A stretch of DNA of 64,000 nucleotides from NCBI GenBank assembly GCA_044226395.1, contig JBGAHD010000003.1, forward strand, positions 496,001 to 560,000, in the 5' to 3' direction. The notes below the pieces were generated by a model. The model saw only the letters and a program-made list of their open reading frames with translations, did not search any database and was not told the DNA's origin. This DNA comes from JBGAHD01 sp044226395 (GTDB lineage Bacteria > Pseudomonadota > Gammaproteobacteria > Xanthomonadales > Ahniellaceae). The translations under genes were made by a program, and so were the position numbers. How positions within the stretch are numbered: position 1 is the first letter of the stretch; every line of letters starts with the position of its first letter. Shown piece after piece: positions 26,637-35,488 of the stretch.

Positions 26637-27455
26637 TCAAGTCGCGGGCTTGGCGCCCGCTTTCACGCCCAAATGCGCGCGCAGCGCTTCGATAGTGAAC
26701 ACGTAGGAGTCGTTCGCGCGCGCCTTGTGACAGCCCAGGCACATCGCGTAGTTCACGGTCTCCACGCGCGCATGCTTGGCGTCGAACAGGCCATAGCCCC
26801 AATCGCCATTGCGCAGCAGTTCGGGCGTGTCGCGGCCTTGGCCTTCGACCGCGGCCATCACGGAGAAGAACGATTCGGGTTCGGTCTGATAGTGGCCGTC
26901 ATCGCCCTTGATCGGCGTCTTGTCCTCGCCACGCTTCATGCGCGCGGTGGCGACGACGATGGTCGAGCCCACCGGCATGGCCTTGCCCGCGCGCACGGCC
27001 GCGACCGCGGTCGGGCTGGCGTAGCTGCGCGACACCGTGCCGGCGGCCGGGTCTTCGCTCTGCGCGTAAACCACGTAGTCCTTCGGAAAATCAGCGGGAA
27101 AGTTCAACGTTGATCGACGCAAAGGCGAGGGCGTGGCGCCGGCATGCGCGTCAATCGCGGGCAAGCTTGACCAAAACGCGGCGAGGTTGTCGATCTCATC
27201 CGCTTGCAGCTGGCCCGCGATCGCATTCATCACGTCATGCTTGCGCTCGCCCGCTTTGAACGCGGACAGCTGCGCGACGAGATAAGGCGCCTTCTGACCC
27301 GCGAGGTTGGGCACTTCGGCATCGAGACTCACGCCATTCGGGCCATGGCAAGCTTGGCAGGCGACGCTGCGTTCGCGGCCGGCGGCCGGGTCGGGCGTGT
27401 GAGTCGGCGTCGCGCCCCACGTGGCGATCGACAGCATCAACAGCAAGGCATTCAT
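26637..27455 (-). CDS. Cytochrome c-cytochrome P460 fusion protein
   Basis: A 272-residue exported protein. After a signal peptide (about residues 1-15) comes a class I cytochrome c domain with CQACH and the GPNGVSLDAEVPNLAGQ environment, then a P460-type domain (about 125-272) ending with a second haem motif CLGCHKARANDSYVF. P460 cytochromes oxidise hydroxylamine or NO species in the periplasm, which fits the denitrification genes elsewhere in the window. The ATG at 27455 follows GGAGACCGTCGCG. Confidence 0.82.
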   Translation of the reverse strand: MNALLLMLSIATWGATPTHTPDPAAGRERSVACQACHGPNGVSLDAEVPNLAGQKAPYLVAQLSAFKAGERKHDVMNAIAGQLQADEIDNLAAFWSSLPAIDAHAGATPSPLRRSTLNFPADFPKDYVVYAQSEDPAAGTVSRSYASPTAVAAVRAGKAMPVGSTIVVATARMKRGEDKTPIKGDDGHYQTEPESFFSVMAAVEGQGRDTPELLRNGDWGYGLFDAKHARVETVNYAMCLGCHKARANDSYVFTIEALRAHLGVKAGAKPAT

Positions 27456-27631
27456 CGCGACGGTCTCCAAAGATGTCGCCGGTCGCGACGAAGGTCGCGA
27501 CATTCGGAATTCCGGAGACTACGCAAATCGAGCGTGCGGCAATTGCGTTTCACGCGTGCCGACGATTGCTTTCACCCACCAAAGTCAGGGATCGGTGGCG
27601 CGATCGACCGTGCGCGGCGGTGATACGACAC

Positions 27632-28414
27632 TCACTGCGCAGTCCAACCGCCCTCGATCGGCAGCACCGCGCCCGTGATCGACGCCGCATCCTCCTGACA
27701 CAGAAAGTGCACCAGACCCGCGACCTGTTCGACCGTGACGAAACGCTTGGTCGGTTGCGCGTGCAGCAGCACATCGGTGATGACCTGTTGCTCGGTCAGA
27801 CCGCGGGCGCGCGCGGTATCGGGGATCTGCTTCTCCACGAGTGGCGTCAGCACATAACCGGGGCACACGGCATTGACCGTGATGCCGTGCGTGGCCACTT
27901 CCAGCGCGACGGTTTTGGTGAGACCCGCGATACCGTGCTTGGCCGCGACGTACGCGCTCTTGAACGGACTCGCCACCAGCGCATGCGCCGAAGCGACATT
28001 GATCACACGGCCCCAGCCGCGCGCCTTCATCGTCGGCACGGCCAGGCGCGTGGTGTGAAAAGCGGCGGTGAGGTTGATCGCGATGATCGCTTGCCACTTC
28101 TCGACCGGAAACTCCTCGATCGGCGCGACGTGTTGAATGCCCGCGTTGTTGACCAGCACATCGATGCCACCAAACTCGCGACGCGCGCTATCGAACAAGC
28201 GCTCGATCTCCTCGGCATTCGACATGTCCGCGCCATCATGACGCACTTTCACGCCGAACTCGCGCGCCAAGGTTTCGCGCGTGGCTTCGATCGCCGCGGC
28301 CTCGCCAAAACCATTGAGGATGATGTTGGCGCCCGCGGCCGCCAAGCGCCGCGCGATGCCCAAGCCAATACCCGAGGTCGAGCCGGTGATCAGGGCGGTC
28401 TTTCCTTGCAACAT
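27632..28414 (-). CDS. bdhA: 3-Hydroxybutyrate dehydrogenase
   Basis: A 260-residue short-chain dehydrogenase. The NAD site is TGSTSGIGLGIA (residues 10-21), the catalytic residues are Ser142, Tyr155 and Lys159 (SAYVAAKHG), and the sequence through VNNAGIQHVAPIEEFPVEKW is characteristic of D-beta-hydroxybutyrate dehydrogenases. It oxidises 3-hydroxybutyrate to acetoacetate in polyhydroxybutyrate or ketone-body metabolism. The ATG at 28414 follows GAGGG. It is divergent from a patatin-like phospholipase gene, a neighbour I associate with PHB metabolism. Confidence 0.9.
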   Translation of the reverse strand: MLQGKTALITGSTSGIGLGIARRLAAAGANIILNGFGEAAAIEATRETLAREFGVKVRHDGADMSNAEEIERLFDSARREFGGIDVLVNNAGIQHVAPIEEFPVEKWQAIIAINLTAAFHTTRLAVPTMKARGWGRVINVASAHALVASPFKSAYVAAKHGIAGLTKTVALEVATHGITVNAVCPGYVLTPLVEKQIPDTARARGLTEQQVITDVLLHAQPTKRFVTVEQVAGLVHFLCQEDAASITGAVLPIEGGWTAQ

Positions 28415-28666
28415 GTCGCGACCCTCGTGATGGTCATGCCCGAGCGGGCTACGGCGCACATGACCCGGAGTGGGGCAGTGATCTTTCACGGCCGCGCCGA
28501 ACACGGACGTTGGAGCACGAACCCGCGCGCGCGACCGGCTCTCGGGCCATTCCATTACATGCAAGAACGAATATATAAATCCCGCGAAATGTGAAAGCTT
28601 TCCTCACCGCCACGGGTCTTTGCCCCACGAAGTCGACGCGGGAGACGTCGACACCGGGAGACCCTC

Positions 28667-29809
28667 ATGTCCAGTACTTCCCATCCGCGGCGCGCCAGCG
28701 TCGCCGAGGCGAGCCAGCGTGCCGCCAGCGCGCAACCCGCGACCTTGCCCGGCCAGCACGTGCTGGTGCTGCAAGGCGGTGGCGCCTTGGGCGCGTATCA
28801 AGTTGGCGTGTATCAGGCCCTGCATGAAGCCGGCCTCGAACCCGATTGGGTGATCGGCACCTCGATCGGCGCAATCAATGCCGCGATCATCGCCGGCAAT
28901 GCGCCGAGCGATCGTCTGTCGCGGCTGCATGATTTCTGGGATCAAGTCGAGCAACGTGGTCTGCACGGCGCCTTGAATCTGTTCGGCGCGGCGTACGGTA
29001 ACTTGATGACGATCACGCAAGGTATCGCCGCCTTCTTCAAGCCCGAGCCTTTGGCCTGGCTGTCGCCGCATCTGCCATTGGGCGTCGACAAGGCTGCGTA
29101 CTACACCACGCGCCCCTTGCTCGAGACCTTGAGCCGTCTCGTCGACATCGATCGCCTCAACGCGCGCGCGCCGCGTCTGACCGTAGGCGCGGTGAACGTG
29201 CGCACGGGCCGCATGCGGTACTTCGACAGTCGTGATGAGCGCGTGGCGCTGGAGCACGTGCTGGCGTCTGGCGCGCTGCCGCCCGCATTCCCGGCCGTGC
29301 GCATCGATGGCGAGCCGTACTGGGACGGCGGCTTGTACTCGAACACGCCGATCGAGGCGGTGCTCGAGGATCGTCAGCGGCGCAGTTCGGTGATCTTCGC
29401 CGTCAACGTTTGGCAGACGGAAGCCGCCGAGCCCAACTCGATCTGGCAGGTGCTCAATCGTCAGAAGGAAATTCAGTACGCGAGCCGCGCCGAGCATCAT
29501 ATCGATCAGCAGCGGCAGATCCATCATCTGCGTCACGTGATCCGCGAGCTCTCGAGCCGCCTGCCCGAAGACCTGGCGCAACGCCCCGACGTGCGCGAAC
29601 TGAGCGAATGGGGTTGTGGCACGACGATGCACGTGGTGCCCCTGCTCGCGCCCGCGCTGGCGCACGAGGATCACACCAAGGACATCGATTTCAGCGCGGC
29701 AGGCATTCGCGCGCGCTGGCTCGCCGGGTGCGATCACATGCGCGGCGTTATTGCCGCGGCACCGTGGACCAAGCCCGTCGATCCGATGGCGGGCGTGATT
29801 CTGCACTGA
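28667..29809 (+). CDS. Patatin-like phospholipase with DUF3734
   Basis: A 380-residue lipid acyl hydrolase. The oxyanion motif GGGALGAYQVG, nucleophile GTSIG (Ser66) and catalytic Asp in DGG (Asp220) are all intact, and the C-terminal third (QVLNRQKEIQYASRAEHHID onwards) is the DUF3734 extension. It should hydrolyse membrane or storage lipid esters; related genes near bdhA have been suggested to act on polyhydroxybutyrate, but that is inference. A strong hairpin follows the gene. Confidence 0.88.
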   Translation: MSSTSHPRRASVAEASQRAASAQPATLPGQHVLVLQGGGALGAYQVGVYQALHEAGLEPDWVIGTSIGAINAAIIAGNAPSDRLSRLHDFWDQVEQRGLHGALNLFGAAYGNLMTITQGIAAFFKPEPLAWLSPHLPLGVDKAAYYTTRPLLETLSRLVDIDRLNARAPRLTVGAVNVRTGRMRYFDSRDERVALEHVLASGALPPAFPAVRIDGEPYWDGGLYSNTPIEAVLEDRQRRSSVIFAVNVWQTEAAEPNSIWQVLNRQKEIQYASRAEHHIDQQRQIHHLRHVIRELSSRLPEDLAQRPDVRELSEWGCGTTMHVVPLLAPALAHEDHTKDIDFSAAGIRARWLAGCDHMRGVIAAAPWTKPVDPMAGVILH

Positions 29810-29815
29810 GTTCCA

Positions 29816-29843
29816 GCGACGCGCGGCGGTTGGCGCGCGTCGC
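29816..29843 (+). terminator. Hairpin after patatin gene
   Basis: A perfect 10-base-pair stem GCGACGCGCG (29816-29825) and CGCGCGTCGC (29834-29843) with an 8-base loop, 7 bases after the stop codon. No U-tract is evident, so it may act as a stabiliser or weak terminator. Confidence 0.55.
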
Positions 29844-29882
29844 GATTCGCGACACCTCTCTTTCAAACCACTGGAGCACAAC

Positions 29883-30377
29883 ATGAAGCATGTTCTTCAG
29901 GCGCGCGCGCGCGCCCTCATCGTCACCACCACCTTCGTCACCTTGCTCGGCCTCGGCGCCGCGGCGCAGGCTGGCGAATGCCCGGCCGACAAGGTCGGCG
30001 CCAATCCGCTCGACAAGGCGCCGACCGCGCCCGTGGGCGTGACCGACACCGAGCTTGCCGCCGTCGATTTGTCGAAGGAAAACGTCAAGCTCAACGAACG
30101 CCGTCTGCGCATGCGCCACATGACCATCGCCCCCGGTGGCGTGGTGCCGCTGCACGATCATGCCGATCGTCCCGCACTGATCATGGTCACCGCCGGCACC
30201 GTCGTCGAGCACAGCAGCAAGTGCCTCGTGCCGTTGGTGCACAAGGTCGGTGATGTCTCGCGCGAGTTCCTCGGTACGCGTCACTGGTGGCGCAACGAAG
30301 GCACGGTGCCGGTGGAACTGACCATCGCCGACCTCGTCAATGACCACAAGCCGGAGACCATGCCCGAGCACATGTAA
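29883..30377 (+). CDS. Periplasmic cupin protein
   Basis: A 164-residue protein with a signal peptide (hydrophobic about residues 11-28, cleaved near AQAGE) and a cupin beta-barrel: the first metal motif is in PGGVVPLHDHADRPALIM and the second in KVGDVSREFLGTRHWWRN. Cupins of this kind bind a divalent metal through histidines; the reaction is unknown. It is a single gene followed by a good terminator. Confidence 0.8.
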   Translation: MKHVLQARARALIVTTTFVTLLGLGAAAQAGECPADKVGANPLDKAPTAPVGVTDTELAAVDLSKENVKLNERRLRMRHMTIAPGGVVPLHDHADRPALIMVTAGTVVEHSSKCLVPLVHKVGDVSREFLGTRHWWRNEGTVPVELTIADLVNDHKPETMPEHM

Positions 30378-30414
30378 GCGGTCGCCAACCCCGGGCGCAC
30401 CGTGTGTGTCGCGG

Positions 30415-30450
30415 CGCGCGACTGCGGTTTGAGTCGCGCGTCGCGCTTTT
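30415..30450 (+). terminator. Rho-independent terminator after cupin gene
   Basis: A 9-base-pair stem CGCGCGACT (30415-30423) and AGTCGCGCG (30432-30440) with an 8-base loop, followed by TCGCGCTTTT. The stem, loop and short T-run make this the most convincing intrinsic terminator in this part of the window. Confidence 0.68.
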
Positions 30451-30548
30451 GTTGAGTTTGGATTTGGGTGCCCGGTCGTTGAGACGATCGATCCTGAGTT
30501 GCGACCCTTGAGTGCGTTGATGTGTTCGGTGGAGACCAGGAGTCTTCC

Positions 30549-31514
30549 GTGTCGATAGCGATCCCAATCATCGAACTTCTGCTCGCGGGCATCATGGGCT
30601 TCGCGATTCAGCGGGGCGCCACTTGCCTGGTCGTCGCGGTCGATCAGCTCGTGCGCGAACGTCGTGCGCGGCGACTTCGACACATCGCCGAGGCGTCGTT
30701 GTGGGTCATGTTGGGTTTGTTGCTGGCGCATGCTGCTGGCGTACCGATGGTGTTGCCGCACGGTTACGTCGTTGGACTGCCGACCGTTGTTGGTGGCACG
30801 GTGTTGGGACTCGGCGCCTACATCAATCGCGGTTGCGTCTTCGGCGCGATCGCGCGCTTGGGTTCGGGAGAGTGGGTGTACTTGCTGACGCCGGTGGGCT
30901 TCTTTGTTGGTTGCTGGGTGATCGCGCCCTGGTTGCCGACACTCACGCCGCGAAGCGTGGCGCCGATCGTGCCGTCGATGCGCGTGGCCTTGGCCTTGGG
31001 CGCGATCTTGTCCATGGCCTTGCTGTGGCGAGTCGCCGTGGTGGCGCGCGGATCAGCCACGAACACGTCCGAGCCTTCTCAAGCGTGGCATCGCCGCGCC
31101 TGGCAACCGGGCGCGGCCACGGTCGTGATCGGCATCAGCTTCTTAGGGTTGTTCTTGCTCGCGGGGTCATGGGCCTACACCGACGTGCTGGCAGAACTCG
31201 CGCGAGGTCAGTCATCCAACCTGGCAATGCGCGCGGCCTTGATGGGCGCATTGATCGCGGGTGCCATTGTCGGCGGTTGGACGGCGGGTCGCTGGCACTC
31301 AGTAAAACCAACGGCACTCAGCGTCACGCGATGCTTGATCGGCAGCGCGGCGATGGGTGTGGGCGGCATGCTGATCCCCGGAGGCAACGATGGCCTGTTG
31401 CTGGTAGGGATGCCGCTGTTGTGGCCCTACGCGTGGTTGGCGGTCGGCGTGATGATTGCGACGATTGCCGGGGCGCAGATGCTCTCGACGCCGCTTCTAA
31501 GCAAATCAGGATAG
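30549..31514 (+). CDS. YeeE/YedE family transporter
   Basis: A 321-residue protein with about nine hydrophobic helices and paired family motifs: MGFAIQRGATCLVVAVDQLV near the start and GLGAYINRGCVFGAIARLGSG in the first half, each with the cysteine found in YeeE/YedE sulfur-compound transporters. These proteins move thiosulfate or related sulfur species across the inner membrane. The GTG at 30549 follows CCAGGAGTCTTCC, a much better site than the GTG at 30522. Confidence 0.8.
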   Translation: MSIAIPIIELLLAGIMGFAIQRGATCLVVAVDQLVRERRARRLRHIAEASLWVMLGLLLAHAAGVPMVLPHGYVVGLPTVVGGTVLGLGAYINRGCVFGAIARLGSGEWVYLLTPVGFFVGCWVIAPWLPTLTPRSVAPIVPSMRVALALGAILSMALLWRVAVVARGSATNTSEPSQAWHRRAWQPGAATVVIGISFLGLFLLAGSWAYTDVLAELARGQSSNLAMRAALMGALIAGAIVGGWTAGRWHSVKPTALSVTRCLIGSAAMGVGGMLIPGGNDGLLLVGMPLLWPYAWLAVGVMIATIAGAQMLSTPLLSKSG

Positions 31515-31588
31515 CGCGCGGCGCTGGCGATCAAACCGCAAATCTCTGCTCTGCTAGCCAATCCGTGACTCGACTTCAATCGTCGGCA

Positions 31589-31843
31589 TCAATCCGAGCC
31601 AACCGACCGACGCGCCACCGTCGACGCCGCCTTGCCGATCGTCTTGAGCTTGTCCTCGTCGGACATGGCATTGAACTGCTTCTCGACCGCGCCAATCCGC
31701 TTCCTAAAAACCACGATCGGCAGAATGATCAGCGCCATGAGCGCCAGCACCGACCATTCGATCGGCTGCTGATTCATCAGCATCAAGCCCACGTAGGCCG
31801 CCGGCAGCAGCAACAAGCCGAGGATGTAGAGCCAAGCCTTCAT
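31589..31843 (-). CDS. Small two-helix membrane protein
   Basis: An 84-residue protein with two hydrophobic helices (about residues 4-22 and 29-47) and a charged cytoplasmic tail (VEKQFNAMSDEDKLKTIG). The ATG at 31843 follows GGAAGGAG at ideal spacing. No homology or function recognised. It converges on the YeeE/YedE gene. Confidence 0.55.
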   Translation of the reverse strand: MKAWLYILGLLLLPAAYVGLMLMNQQPIEWSVLALMALIILPIVVFRKRIGAVEKQFNAMSDEDKLKTIGKAASTVARRSVGSD

Positions 31844-31980
31844 GAGTCGAACTCCTTCCGCGATGAGTTCGCACCGTTGCAAAGCGCGAAGTGCAGAGCA
31901 AGTTGCACCGGTTTACAGACAAACATGGGCTAAGCGCTCGGCGGTGTAGTCGGGGTCTTACCAATCGTAGAATGGACGCG

Positions 31981-32370
31981 TCAAAACCAATAGTCCGCCA
32001 CGCACTTGCCATCCCTCGGCAGGTCTTCAAACGTATCCAAGCCATCGAAATGATCGATCGGAATCTTGGCGACATCCTGTGGCTCAGACAGCCGCACATT
32101 CACCGCCATCCGACGCCGGCCGTCCTCGTCGACGCGTTGCGCGCGCCAGTGCGAGACGCACCCGCACGTTGGGCAGAAGTGAAACTCGATGGCCTTGCCG
32201 CGAATGTAATGATTCGTCGGGCCAGAGACGCGAACGCCTTCGTTCTCGAAGTCGTAGATCCACAGCACGCCGTAGCGACGGCAAACCGTGCAGTTGCAGG
32301 CCGTGGCCCCTTCGGGCACGGGATCGAATTGCCAGGTTACAGCGCCGCAGTGGCAAGAGCCTTTGAGCAT
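31981..32370 (-). CDS. GFA family zinc protein (2)
   Basis: A 129-residue GFA/CENP-V-type protein. The zinc motifs are GSCHCGAVTW, CNCTVCRRYG and FHFCPTCGCVSHW. It is the second family member in the window but with a different C-terminal half from the one at 13315. The start at 32370 follows AGGAAATTTGAC. The reaction is unknown; the family name comes from a glutathione-dependent formaldehyde-activating activity reported for one member. Confidence 0.83.
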   Translation of the reverse strand: MLKGSCHCGAVTWQFDPVPEGATACNCTVCRRYGVLWIYDFENEGVRVSGPTNHYIRGKAIEFHFCPTCGCVSHWRAQRVDEDGRRRMAVNVRLSEPQDVAKIPIDHFDGLDTFEDLPRDGKCVADYWF

Positions 32371-32572
32371 GTCAAATTTCCTAAGTTGTGAGTGCCGGCC
32401 TTGCCCAAGCAATTCGGATCGGCCAGGCTGCCGCCTCGTCGAGCCCAGCATCCAACTGACTTTGCTCGCTGTTCTCGAAGCCCAGATCGAAGCATCTAAA
32501 CGTCTGGCTGCCGGCATTCCAGCTCAGGCGTTAGTCGGTTCATCGGTAGGGTTGACGGGTGTCGGCAACATC

Positions 32573-32618
32573 AACTGATAAAAGCTCAAATCCAAAACTG
32601 ATAAAAGCTCAAATCCAA
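32573..32618. repeat. 23-base perfect tandem duplication
   Basis: Two identical 23-base units abut at 32573-32595 and 32596-32618, each beginning AACTGATAAAAGCTC. They cover the 3' end of the acetyltransferase gene. As 23 is not divisible by three, the second unit shifts the frame, creating the stop codon now used at 32586-32588. Confidence 0.9.
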
Positions 32619-33080
32619 CCAACGCCCAAACTTGAACCCCGCCTGCGCGATCGTACCGCAGTGCTGGAAGCCCAGCGATCGGTGCAGCTCGATACTGCCC
32701 GCGTTGGCGGCATCGATGCCCGCGATCAAGGTGTGATATTGGTGATTCGTCGCTTCCGCGATCAGGGCTTGCATCAACCGCCGCCCAAGACCCTTGCCGC
32801 GATGATCCCGGTGCACGTACACGGAGTGCTCGACGGAATACTTGTAGGCCGGCCACGCGCGAAAGTGGCCGTAACTGGCGAATCCCATCAGCTGACCGTC
32901 GTCTGACTCAACGCCGATCACGGGAAACCTGCCGGCCTCCTTGGCCTTGAACCAGCCCGCCATGGCCTCGAGCGGTCGAGGTTGGTAGTCGAACAGCGCG
33001 GTGGAGCTGACGATGGCCTCGTTGAGAATCTCGAGAATTGGCGCCGCGTGACGCTCGTGGGTGCAGGGGACGAGGTTCAT
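32586..33080 (-). CDS. GNAT N-acetyltransferase (PAT-like)
   Basis: A 164-residue GNAT enzyme of the phosphinothricin-acetyltransferase-like branch: HSVYVHRDHRGKGLGRRLMQ carries the acetyl-CoA P-loop (RGKGLG), and NAGSIELHRSLGFQHCGTI follows. It should acetylate an amine. The end is disturbed by the 23-base tandem duplication: the present protein finishes LDLSFYQFWI, whereas removing one repeat restores LDLSFYQLMLPTPVNPTDEP and a stop near 32524. The conserved catalytic part is not affected, so the protein may still work. Confidence 0.85.
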   Translation of the reverse strand: MNLVPCTHERHAAPILEILNEAIVSSTALFDYQPRPLEAMAGWFKAKEAGRFPVIGVESDDGQLMGFASYGHFRAWPAYKYSVEHSVYVHRDHRGKGLGRRLMQALIAEATNHQYHTLIAGIDAANAGSIELHRSLGFQHCGTIAQAGFKFGRWLDLSFYQFWI

Positions 33081-33175
33081 GTCACGGCGGCACGCGCAGA
33101 AAGATTGCGCTGAGTGTGCTCAACCGGCAACGACGCATCAAGGGGTGAACGAGTTCCCCTCCGGTGGTGCAACGA

Positions 33176-33574
33176 CTAGCCGGAGGGCGTGGGCGAATAC
33201 GTCAGGGGCGCTTCGGCCTTGGTGCGCGCCTCTTCGAGCAATTGCCGAAGACAGGCTGAGGTCAGCGCATCATGCGATTCCCGTAGTGACTTCTTGAGGC
33301 GCCTGACGCCCGCGTCGTTCCACAACCTCTGCGACGCCTCCCACCGGGCTTGGCGAAACCAATGCGACACTTCTTCCGGATCCGAATTGCCCAGTTCGGC
33401 CTCATGGCCAGGCGCAAGTGCCTTGCACATCTCGACCGCGTGGGCGATGACCTCCGAATAGGACGAGGCTTGTCCCTTGGGTGCGACGACAAGAAGGGCG
33501 GCGAGCGCGAGGAGCGGCAACGCTCCACCAAGCTTCCAACGAAGTTGAAAACTCAGTGATGCAGTCGCGCTCAT
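33176..33574 (-). CDS. Hypothetical secreted protein
   Basis: A 132-residue protein with a signal peptide (hydrophobic core about residues 17-31, cleavage near GQASS) and a helical mature part containing two cysteines (EMCKAL and SACLRQL) that could pair. No family is recognised. It is a minus-strand single gene in the second accessory run. Confidence 0.5.
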   Translation of the reverse strand: MSATASLSFQLRWKLGGALPLLALAALLVVAPKGQASSYSEVIAHAVEMCKALAPGHEAELGNSDPEEVSHWFRQARWEASQRLWNDAGVRRLKKSLRESHDALTSACLRQLLEEARTKAEAPLTYSPTPSG

Positions 33575-33647
33575 GGTCTTCTTGAATAACAGGCCAGTGC
33601 TTTGCGTTGGTTATACTTCGAAGATGGGCTCGCGCGCGAGTCCGGCA

Positions 33648-34289
33648 TCACATCGAAACCTGGGTCTGAAGTCGCGCCAAGTCACTTCTCGGCAAATACA
33701 CCCGCTCCGATGGCGTGCAGAGTCTTGCTTGATCTGGCGTGCCAACACAGCCGCGCTGTGCTTCGACAAATGGGCTCAGGTCGATTACCTCCAACAACTC
33801 GTCACCCGCAAGTTTCCGCAAGGCGTTTCCGCGAAGTCCCAATTGGATTGCCCGGCGTTCGAGCTTGCTCCCGGTCGGTGAATGATCGGGGTCCCATTGC
33901 AGCCTGACGTTGGACTCGCTGAGCTTCGATCGCCATGCGTCGTGCGAGTGGTAGACCTGTTCGTCGAAGGTCGAGGCCACGGCTTGTTCCAGCAAGGACT
34001 CGAAGAAGGTCAGCTTGATTCGCAGGCCCAAGGTGAATTCCTGGTCGGGCTTGGTTCCCCAGCCGGATCGATACATCATCCATAGGAAATTGGGCTTTAT
34101 CCAACTCATGCGGCTAAAGCTGAACTCCGGACCACCCAGGCGCTGATGCTCGACGGCATAGCGACCAATCGAGGGGCGATAGGCTTGGTAGACGACGATG
34201 GACTCGTCGTCGTAATGCGCCAAGATATGCGCGCCGGAAGTGGGCCACGAGCGCGACTGTTCGAGGTAGTTTGTTGTCGAAAGCTTCAT
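33648..34289 (-). CDS. DUF4291 protein
   Basis: A 213-residue protein with the DUF4291 hallmarks: YQAYRPSIGRYAVEHQRLGG, then RMSWIKPNFLWMMYRSGWGTK and the QEFTLGLRIK segment. The family is widespread in bacteria and some eukaryotes, and its function is unknown to me. It has no signal or membrane segments and is predicted cytoplasmic. Confidence 0.82.
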   Translation of the reverse strand: MKLSTTNYLEQSRSWPTSGAHILAHYDDESIVVYQAYRPSIGRYAVEHQRLGGPEFSFSRMSWIKPNFLWMMYRSGWGTKPDQEFTLGLRIKLTFFESLLEQAVASTFDEQVYHSHDAWRSKLSESNVRLQWDPDHSPTGSKLERRAIQLGLRGNALRKLAGDELLEVIDLSPFVEAQRGCVGTPDQARLCTPSERVYLPRSDLARLQTQVSM

Positions 34290-34370
34290 GTCGTCGTTGA
34301 TTGTGCCGTCGTATTTATGTCGTGCCGGTTGTTGAAAGACAGGTGGGGTTGAGTTAACGCCCGAGTGACC

Positions 34371-34745
34371 TCAAACCGGCCGCAACTGATCCGCCAGGCT
34401 CCGCGTCTTCTCCGTGACCACATCGCCGGTATGCAGGGTCGACTTGCGTTCGATCAGCATCAGGTGACATTCCTGCTCGGCGATCGGGTTGTGCTTCACG
34501 CCCTTGGGCACGACGAAGGCTTCGCCTTCCCGCAAGACGACGGTTCGATCTTCCATCTCGATGGTCAGCGACCCTTTGAGAATGAAGAACAACTCATCCT
34601 CGAGCTCGTGGCTGTGCCAGGCGAGCGTGCCCTTGACCTTGGCGACCTTGACGAAGGAGTCGTCGAGTTCCGCGACGACGCGGGGCGACCAGAACTCGGT
34701 AAGACTGGCGGCGATGGCCTTTGGTGATACGACGTCATTTGGCAT
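34371..34745 (-). CDS. Cytoplasmic cupin protein
   Basis: A 124-residue single-domain cupin with the first motif in TLAWHSHELEDELFFILKGS and the second in EGEAFVVPKGVKHNP. The conserved histidines and glutamate can hold a divalent metal. Its start at 34745 follows AGAGGTCCCC. The role (isomerase, dioxygenase or small-molecule binder) is not decidable. Confidence 0.8.
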   Translation of the reverse strand: MPNDVVSPKAIAASLTEFWSPRVVAELDDSFVKVAKVKGTLAWHSHELEDELFFILKGSLTIEMEDRTVVLREGEAFVVPKGVKHNPIAEQECHLMLIERKSTLHTGDVVTEKTRSLADQLRPV

Positions 34746-34901
34746 GGGGACCTCTGATTGAACTGAATTGCGATGCGACGTTGTAGGCAGTTCGACGAAC
34801 GGAAGGTTGATTGCCAAGCGCCTTTGGGACTTCGCGAGCGATGGCGATACCTCGGCTAAGTGGCTATCGACAAAACATGGCGTCCGCTTCGGCCGCGGTG
34901 C

Positions 34902-35477
34902 TTACGCGCCATATTCCTCCGCCGGCACGCCGTGGACTACGAAGGAACACTTCGCGCCTGCCAGTGATTCTCCAGCATGCAGCGCCCGATTGACGCTGTC
35001 TGCCGTGGCACTTTGGGTTGCCATTTTCGCGAAGACATCGCGAGGACCCTGGTGGTACATCTGAAAGGCAAGCCGCAATCCATGCGCGAAAATGGGCTCC
35101 TCTGACAATCGAATCTTGGTCCATTTGCCCTTCGCATTGCGCACCGAGAATTTTCTCGACCATTTAACTTTCAAACCATCTTTCATGTGCGATACCAGCA
35201 CAATGGCGAATGTCTCTGGCAGGATGCCGATGAGTCGATTGACAAGAATCCTGTCCCCAGCCAAATCGATGAGTTGCGCATCAACTTCGCTGGGGCTTAG
35301 AAGCGAGTTCCCAAGAATGCCGACGGCCCGTTCCACGAACTCTGGTGTGATGTCTGGGAGCCCTGGACGCGGCGATCTTGTCGGCTGAGGGTTGCCCCGG
35401 CGGCCCAGCGTCACGCTTCGCAACAGCCGAGAGCCAAGGCGACGCGCCCGAACGAAGAGGTCTTGAATGGCGCTCAT
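34902..35477 (-). CDS. Hypothetical protein
   Basis: A 191-residue protein with a very basic N-terminal 35 residues (RARRLGSRLLRSVTLGRRG) and a compact alpha/beta remainder containing ILPETFAIVLVSHMKDGL and IRLSEEPIFAHGLRLAFQMY. The ATG at 35477 follows GAGGACGACT. I do not recognise the family. It ends close to the cupin gene and starts 11 bases after the DUF1697 gene on the same strand. Confidence 0.5.
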   Translation of the reverse strand: MSAIQDLFVRARRLGSRLLRSVTLGRRGNPQPTRSPRPGLPDITPEFVERAVGILGNSLLSPSEVDAQLIDLAGDRILVNRLIGILPETFAIVLVSHMKDGLKVKWSRKFSVRNAKGKWTKIRLSEEPIFAHGLRLAFQMYHQGPRDVFAKMATQSATADSVNRALHAGESLAGAKCSFVVHGVPAEEYGA

Positions 35478-35488
35478 AGTCGTCCTCG

